A stretch of DNA of 64,000 nucleotides. Source: Macrobrachium rosenbergii (taxonomy: Eukaryota; Arthropoda; Malacostraca; Decapoda; Palaemonidae). This document shows positions 36,488-64,000 of this stretch, piece by piece. A model generated the notes under the pieces. That model was not told where the DNA came from and ran no database searches. It worked only from the letters and a program-made list of their open reading frames with translations. The number at the start of each line of letters is the position of its first letter. Positions within the stretch are counted from its first letter, which is position 1. The translations under genes and the position numbers were made by a program. The stretch spans positions 42,424,099 through 42,488,098 of the forward strand of contig NC_089744.1 of the NCBI RefSeq assembly GCF_040412425.1. Reading direction: 5' to 3'.

Positions 36488-36545
36488 CTCGCTCGGTAGC
36501 TTTCTTGTTCTGAATTGCCCGAACACAAATAAAAACAAGACGGCC
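36488..36545 (-). other. Candidate untranslated first exon/promoter of the FGFR1OP2-like gene
   Basis: On the minus strand the sequence ends ctaccgagcgag followed by gtaagtgtgg, a full consensus donor (GAG|GTAAGT), in a locally CpG-richer stretch. It is the best donor seen upstream of the 11.5-kb coding exon, which needs a 5' untranslated exon. The upper boundary is a guess. No transcript evidence, so the link to that gene is inference. Confidence 0.27.
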
Positions 36546-36559
36546 TTATTGGCAGTGAT

Positions 36560-39180
<2,621 letters not shown>

Positions 39181-39589
39181 GGAGTATTGAACAGCAAGAA
39201 AATGAGGTCTAAAAAATAAATGAGATAAATCGCAAAGTTCTAAAGGTGAAACAGGGAGAAAACCCCACCGTTGCAACAAGAAGTAATGTTAGAGAGGTGG
39301 ACGGCAAGATATGAAAGAGAGATAGCAGACATCGAGGTAAAGTAAAAGGCTACAAAGTCAATACAGCTAAGGGTCAGTGGGATGCTGCAAACACCCTTTG
39401 ATAATGCACACAGTGCACCACATAAGGCATTACTAAAATGTTCTACGTCATACCTATGTGTGCCATGTGGGGTGGTGATTTTGGTGCTGACATGTTATAT
39501 TGCAAAAATATTTTTGGTGTTTCTTTACAGGATATTTAGCTTTCAAAGGGATGATCTTTCATCTTCAGAATACAAATGGTTAGAATTAG

Positions 39590-39609
39590 TAAAAAAAAAA
39601 AAAAAAAAA
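39590..39609. repeat. Poly-A tract
   Basis: A run of about 20 A, possibly the tail of a retroposed sequence. 39179-39589 and 39610-40434 otherwise hold nothing recognised. Confidence 0.6.
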
Positions 39610-40434
39610 GTACACACCTGAAGAACAAGGACAATCACTGAGGTTTGTTTACTTCTTATAACCCACTTGATAAATGTTAAAATAGCTTCATCAAGTTTTT
39701 GTGTATGTTTTTCTGACAATATCAATTATATATATTATCAGGAAACTCCCAAAATATTCTTCCTCATAGGTTTACAAGTTCAAATTTGTGTACACCTGGT
39801 TATATACACATGAACACTCATTCAAACTCAAAGTCAAACTGTAACTGCTACAACCTGGATGGCAATGCCCTAAAAAGCTCACAGTTTGAGATACAGATAT
39901 AATGTATTCTGGGGCAGAAGAGCACCTGGTGAAGGTTGCTTTCTAAATGGCATATGAATACGGTCAATAGTAAGAAGTTTTACTGCTGCTAGTTGGAGGG
40001 AAAGACAATTAATGGCATTCTTGCCTCAACTTGGTGGGAATTTAACCAAATGGCCAGTGCATCGGATTTGCAGTCCTATATACATACTGAATTGTAGACA
40101 TTGTAAAAATGTAGAAAATAAATTACCCAGTCAGTCTTGGATTCTTGAATGGACATAGATGTGGTACAAAATAAAAGAAAATTTGTATGACAGTTTATTT
40201 GTTCATGGAAAGGCACTGCATATGCATGAATGGGAACGAAAATGAGTGATTGCATGTATAGTAACTGAATGGTGTACAGCCATGAAAGGAATATTGGTTG
40301 TGGTGTCAGGAAGACTCTCGGGGCGGGTGAAAGAGCACAAATGTGTTGTTAGTTTGAGGATTGTGTGGTTGTGAAAGTCGGTGTGACAAGTTATATTTGT
40401 GTGTATATTGTTCAGGAATAAAAAGAGAATATTG

Positions 40435-40625
40435 AGGGTATTTATAAGATGGTTTGAATATGTGCCTGGCATGATTTGGAGAACATAGAGGGTTAGTGGA
40501 GCTAGGGGATTCAAATGCAGAGGTTGACGAAGACAAAGAGATGGCATTGGTGGAGAGTATGAAGTTACTGGACTCAATGAAAATGAGGAGAGACTTGTGG
40601 AAAATATTTGGAAAGGGGTTGAAAT
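40435..40625 (+). pseudogene. LINE C-terminal fragment
   Basis: Plus-strand frame gives FIRWFEYVPGM, a CRGRRRQRDGI-like basic motif and GLNENEERLVENIWKG, matching the RWFGHV...GRRRRGRPR... end of LINE polyproteins. One or two stops. Confidence 0.5.
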
Positions 40626-40829
40626 GTCAGAAATACATGGTCCCCAAATAAGAATATTCACAACTATATTTGGTTAAGAGAAAATTATGAGGCCAAGATT
40701 TTCTTATATTATGTGACATCACAGAAGAAGAGTGACTGAAGGGATTATGATCAATATTTGAATTAAAAAAAAAGTTAATGAAGAAGCCAGTGAGAGGGAA
40801 AAGGACATGCAGTGAAAATAGAAGCATGA

Positions 40830-41760
40830 ACACTTATGAGTACAAACTCCTTTCACTCTTCAGTCACCACAAGCTTTGTTTAACCAAAGTTGACTTCCCT
40901 TTTTTCATCCCACTCTTCCACCTTTTGAACATTTGTGCTACTGTTGTCATCACTAGGCCACCTGTATACAGCAGCTCTCAGGGGCCTCCCTTCCTCCACT
41001 CTGTGAACTCTTCCATTACCACAATACATTTGCCATTCTAAGTCTTGCGTAAAAGTGCAGAGACAACACTAACTTAATGGGTCTTTCTGGTAACCTCTGC
41101 TTTTGTAATGCCCATCTCATTGCTTTCTCAAGATACAGTAATAGCTATAACCTCTTCCTCTCATAGTACTAGGTGCTCTTTTATTAAGACTGCATCTGTT
41201 GATTTATCTGGCATAAATCCAAACTACCAATAGTTAACTTCAGTACTTTTTCTCAGCCTGTCCTGTATTTTCATAGAATAGTCAAGCAATCTAATTCTTC
41301 CATACTTTTTGTATTGTAATGCATTCCACTTATCACACATAAACTGTTGTTCATATTCTTTTCTGACATTTCCTTAATCAAGTTTTCATATATTCTAGTC
41401 AAGTCATCAATGACCGGTTCTAGAGTTGCTTTTAGCAAATTACTTATAATTCATGATGTTCCAGTGATTTTCTTTTTTTCATTTTACTGAGGGTGTTTGT
41501 GACCTCTACAGATGGTACATTCCCCATTAGTTTCTTTGCCATGTTAACATCCTATTAATTAAGCAAAATTTTTCTGTCTTCACCATTTATTTGTTTTGCA
41601 TCTTTCCACATCTCTTCCATTGTTCCTCTTCCACTTTATCCTGAACATCTCTCTCCCTGATGTTGTGTTGACCTGATTCCATTCCTACCAAATCCTCTTT
41701 ATTCTTGCCACCTGACCTTTTGCTTCCCACCTCTTATTCTTGTATATATATATATATCTC
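40830..41760 (-). pseudogene. LINE reverse transcriptase remnant, minus strand
   Basis: Minus-strand order: VTNTLSKMKKRKSLEHHE (the N-terminal V..ALKKMK(N)GKA(x)G box), SMKIQDRLRKSTEVN, FGFMPDKSTDAV (the usual QFGFMPGRST(T)DAI), LEKAMRWALQKQRLPE and IKLVLSLHFYARLRM. The active-site YADD was not found. Many stops and frame changes. Orientation is opposite to the LINE fragment at 40435, so these are two insertions. Confidence 0.6.
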
Positions 41761-43447
41761 TCCTCTTTGTCAGCTACTCAACTCCGCAGGTGAGAAAAAA
41801 TAGGTTCAACTGGATTCATTAAAAGATCATTCCTCACAGGACAAGGAGATAAAAATGGAATGAGAAACAGGAAAAAAGTCCTTAGTAATTCTGCCAGAGC
41901 AGCTAAAAAAATTGGAATAATGCAATATACATTTAAGTTGATGGCCTCTAATGTTTCCATCCACAACAAAGAGATATGAATTTGTGGGATGTAAGACTGG
42001 AAGACTGGATTATTAGGCAAAATGCTGACTGAGTACTGGACAAGGACTGGACATACAGTTTGAAATTTCACATGTTAAAAGATTTGTTCAACTATCATTA
42101 CCTACAAAAATGCACTCAAGACAAGATACAAGATTTCACTCTTACAATTCACTGCAAAAGGAATGAAAAATGAAAGAGGTTGCAAAAATATATATGTTTA
42201 ATACCTATCCATATCACAATAAGAGGTAGGCTAGCATTTACCATCAACAGTAATACTCTTATCCTAAAAAGGTATCTTTGTAACACTTTACACACATTTC
42301 CTAAGTCATCTACAAAAATTTATAGTACTGTACACAGAAAATGACAAAGTTGAGGAACAAAGGGGAAATGTGTAAAATTGATTAACATTAAAATTAAACA
42401 ATAGCTTGACTAAATACTTGTTTCCAACACTAAAACCTCAAAGCTAAAAAACTTACTTCAGAAATTAATGAGAAATTAGATAATGTTTTTATTTTACTAG
42501 AACTTCTGTTAAATGGTGTGCAATTTGTTAGCATTATTATCAATGTGCAACATAAGATATTCAACATGTTGTTTATGATAATCTTCATCAACACCCTCTT
42601 CTCCCCTCAATTTGAATCGAGAAACCTGTAAAATTTTTATGATCATTTCTTGCTTATACAGTACTGACCAAATAAAAAGTTATTTGCATTTGTATTTTAT
42701 ACACCTGGTTCCCTATTTTGTGATATTCCAGTCATCCTGGCTTACTCAAGTTTAAATGAGAATACAAATGGTTGCACAGTTTCTGCTGCTGCTACTACTG
42801 TAATTCATATCGATGCCATTACTACTTACATACTATCGATAAAAAGATTCTTACATATTTCCCCAGGAAACTATAACCAATTTAAGTAGCTCCAAAATTT
42901 TATGATTTACAGCTATAAACACTTGCAATGGGGTATTAATTTGTTTCACTCAAATTCATGCATATCATAAAATATCATTTATGAAATTCAGGTTTGTTAC
43001 ACCACAATAATGTACTGTACAGTGCTTTTTAATTGCAAAAAGGAAGAGAAGGTGCCCTTATTTTTGTTATTTTTACAACTGAGCTAACACCACCACGAAT
43101 CAAACAGTATTATACTAATACATACGTAGTATTTGTACATGCAAATGTAATATTGTTATTACAATAGCAACTAATCAATAAGGGGAATCTACTCATTATG
43201 TCACTACTTAGATGACTATTTCAACATTGCAAGATTACAGATTACATGCCTCACCAAAGAAGGTAAATTTTGCACAAAATTCTACTTTTGTTTTATGTTT
43301 TACTATATGGAAGACTGCACTACATTTGAGGGAGCATAGTATTTTCTCATTAGAAAAAACTAAAATTTAATGATAAAATTAATTATAAAAATAAAAAACC
43401 AAATGAAATACATATATTTGATAGAAGGGCACATCTTCAATGATATT
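41761..43447. other. GTF2H2 3' untranslated/flanking DNA
   Basis: AT-rich. Minus-strand ATTAAA at 43366-43371 lies 77 bp past the stop, and AATAAA near 42490 is a farther candidate. Nothing else recognised. Confidence 0.35.
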
Positions 43448-59936
<16,489 letters not shown>

Positions 59937-60499
59937 GATGCTGACCAAGAGCCGTAATCCGTAGAGTAGCTTTGTTTACGTTTCCGGATAGTAGTAGTAA
60001 TTGAAACATACCTATGAGACGGCTCAAGGAACACAGTCCGGTTGCTCGATGGGGTCTTATTCTTGCTTGGTACATTTTATCACATTTTTCTTTGTATATA
60101 TATATATATAAGAAAACGAAGACTTGTAAATTTATTCCTTAAAACATCGTATCAGATAAGTACTGAACCTGATGCTAACGAATTTAATAGTGTTAATTTT
60201 GATGATTTTATATTATTAAAAAGGCAAAGAAAACAAACTTTGAAATTGATCAGATGCCAATATGCAACTTTGTGGAATGGAAAATGTATAAATGCTAATT
60301 TCTCTGAGTACAAGTTCTCTAAATCTTAGAGCGTGGCTGTTATTAAATCAGTTTTGAAAGGTGAACTTGATTATAAAAATTCTTAAGTTCCTACAGACCT
60401 GTTTTGATATATCTATCATTATGTCTAAATATTGGAATATGTTATTCTTGACAAATCAATTAGTTACCTGAATAATTCGTCCATAATTGATGGAGATGC

Positions 60500-60720
60500 C
60501 ATGGTATTTATGACTTGCGAGCACCTGTTTAAACTGGAAGTCGCCTGAGACAAGATGCCATCAGTATTGACGGTCATTGACCAAAAACCAAGCTTGATTG
60601 TTCTGTCTACATCGTATTCAATTTTACGATTACCATGAGCGAAATCAGTCCATTGTGGAATAATTTTATATTCTAGATGTTTAGTTGAAAAATATCGCCT
60701 CTCCCGCATAGGTTACAATT
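60500..60720 (-). other. Weak candidate exon ending at a splice donor
   Basis: On the minus strand an open frame runs from 60709; its later Met (ATG at 60502) reads MASPSIMDELF and runs into CAG|gtaactaatt, an acceptable donor. I do not recognise the peptide. It could be a first coding exon of an unknown gene, an alternative 5' exon of GTF2H2, or chance. Confidence 0.2.
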
Positions 60721-62285
60721 CTGGAGGATACATGAACAGATAGTGTCCGTTTTCTACAATCTTGAAAAATCTGTGCAACAAGCACTTGCAGACTAAAGAG
60801 CGCGCCAATCCCTCTATTGTTTCAGGACCTACGTGGCCTGAGATAAACTCCCTGTCAGTAGTGTAGGTAGACCTAAATGGCCAATTTCAAGATCACATCT
60901 TGGTTCTGTAGACATGATAATCTAACGTATGATCACGATACAGGTCTAATTCCGTTATCATAAACAAATATTTTAACCAGACAACTGAAATGGCACTCTG
61001 AACTTCTGTAAGAATAGCCAAAAGGGTTTGATCTATGTAAATGCATTAGTCTTATTTTATAAATCAAAACACCTTAAGAAATTAACAAATGGATGACCTG
61101 GAACTGTTAAAGATTCTGACAAAATTCTTTCAGTAATTTGTTTTTGGTTGAGAATTCGAAAGTCGGGGGTAGGTCATGTTGGTTATTTATCCAAGAACGT
61201 GGTCAAACGAGTGTGACCCATTTGATAACAATGTAATATCACGTCAGCTAGTGCTGTTTTTTTTTTATTTGCTTTTATCGGAATGATCATTCCACTTAGC
61301 TTACCATTTCTTACAGCTTGAGAGTTTTAGATACAATAAATCACTGAAAGAATAAGTTGCCAGTATCTGATATAATTATAGTATTTGCAGCTAGTCTTCT
61401 TTTCCTTTGATACAAGGAAATGATCCTAAGAAAGACGAAATATTCTTTACATTTATTGACTCAAAAATTATACGGTTCTAACTGGCAATGATGGAGGATG
61501 ATTTTTTACGAAAATGACTACTAAAACGAATATCTTTTGAGTTTATGAGTAACATCACTGAATCTGTTGCGCTTCGTATAGTTATAAAGCCACGGTGAAG
61601 GGAGAGTCAAGTTTGCCTCTCTCAACTGCCTGTATACGGATTTCTTCGGGGAGGACTTCAGTGCTTCAGCGCAGATTCTAATATCTACGATGTGAACTGG
61701 ATCTAACCTTTCTTAGGACGGAGTCTAATGCTGAACCGTATATCCGGATTCTATAATCTGAAATAGATAGAACAATCGCCGCCCACAATAACATTAGGGT
61801 TGACCTGTCAGCACTCCATGTTATATATGACAGGTATTTTTATCAGATTTTATATACGAAAAATGTGTCTTCTAGTTCAAGTATCTAAGATTAATTCTAA
61901 GAATCTGTCATTCTGTTTCTCATTTCAGTTTAGTATCATAATTCGTTTTCATCTGATGTCCTCTGAAAACAGGAAAATTAGAATCTTGCTGACGAGGCAC
62001 AGGTATTTACTTTCTTGATGGCAATGTTGAAGATACAAGAACTGTTTGATTCCACTTGATACCCGGTTTGTAATGTTGATAAAGGGCATGATGTCTGAGT
62101 TCACATCGAAATTTTATCCACTCTTTCAACAGTTTCTGGTAGATGTATAATTATTGCACCCTTTCAGACTGCTCTATTTACCCGCAAATGCATGGGTGGT
62201 TTCACCCATACGTTTATCCATGCAAAAATATGCATTATATACCTTTTAATCGCTCACAGAACGGCTGCTATGCAAAATATCCCAT
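60721..62285. other. No recognisable feature
   Basis: Read on both strands; no exon, repeat or element that I can support. Confidence 0.35.
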
Positions 62286-62290
62286 GCACG

Positions 62291-62425
<135 letters not shown>

Positions 62426-62650
62426 GAGGTGAGATACAGAAATACTTGGCTATGAAAGCAGTGCAGGCGAATATTTACAGTAATTCCTTTATAAATAAGA
62501 GTGTTATATTTTGTACAAAGGTTTTTTCATTAGGTTTCCTCTAGTCTAGATATCTCAATCAATATCACTTATATGTCTGTCACTCCCACATGTCAGATGT
62601 GATAAATGCCAGACATTAGTGCCATTAATAAGTTCCTGTGTGGCCTTAGG

Positions 62651-62651
62651 T

Positions 62652-62738
<87 letters not shown>
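62651..62738. repeat. Compound (CA)n-(GA)n microsatellite
   Basis: About 32 bp CA then 56 bp GA. Confidence 0.95.
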
Positions 62739-63901
<1,163 letters not shown>

Positions 63902-64000
63902 AAATTATTAAAGTTGTAGAATATGAAAGTGGCCTATGAATGAAGTGAGGAATGGTTGTCTTTTGCTGATGATACAGAAATGGCTGGGGCTAGGAAAGAA

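Noticed and set aside
40203..40661. 152-codon minus-strand open frame
   Set aside because: Low-complexity Ser/Thr/His-rich translation opposite a plus-strand LINE C-terminal fragment; no domain.

Overview
The window looks like nuclear DNA of an arthropod, most probably a decapod crustacean (shrimp, prawn or crab type). The evidence is genes split by spliceosomal GT-AG introns, very dense (GA)n, (TA)n, (GT)n and compound microsatellites, tRNA-derived SINEs, and many tyrosine-recombinase (DIRS-like) retroelement remnants. The lineage is inference; no taxon marker is present. Nothing prokaryotic is seen: no operons, Shine-Dalgarno sites or CRISPR. Most long open frames are translated microsatellites.

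Two host genes are supported, both on the minus strand. (1) A complete general transcription factor IIH subunit 2 gene (GTF2H2, p44/Ssl1) runs from the start codon at 59936 to the stop at 43448 in eight coding exons. I joined them by reading splice sites; phases agree at all seven introns and give 397 residues, against about 395 in human. (2) The first coding exon (11634 to 11503) of an FGFR1OP2/SIKE1-family STRIPAK protein. Its other exons must lie beyond the left edge or be unrecognised. A possible untranslated first exon with a consensus donor lies near 36488, which would make 11.6-36.5 kb one large 5' intron.

Layout. 0-9.4 kb: SINE-like sequence, microsatellites and a triplicated block of roughly 380 bp. 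9.4-11.0 kb: decayed LINE endonuclease. 11.5 kb: FGFR1OP2-like exon. 14.5-32.2 kb: nested, mostly minus-strand DIRS-like fragments (reverse transcriptase, RNase H, three tyrosine-recombinase remnants, inverted terminal modules, internal minisatellites), with two small TA-flanked MITEs inserted. 32-39 kb: microsatellites, one SINE and otherwise unassigned DNA. 40-41.8 kb: LINE reverse-transcriptase remnants in both orientations. 43.4-59.9 kb: GTF2H2, whose large introns hold more repeats (a zinc-motif repeat protein, a MITE and a 165-bp array in intron 7; a DIRS fragment in intron 6; TA-core hairpin elements in intron 4; coding-like decayed sequence in intron 1). 60-64 kb: one weak candidate exon and three large microsatellites.

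The most noteworthy structure is the DIRS-like set. Several diverged copies share one design: a roughly 300-bp terminal module bounded by inverted repeats, with splice-donor-like GGTAAGT at its edges. One copy (27.8-31.3 kb) keeps long inverted termini and an open recombinase catalytic domain but has lost gag and reverse transcriptase. A nearly perfect 57-bp palindrome sits at one such terminus (20747-20803).
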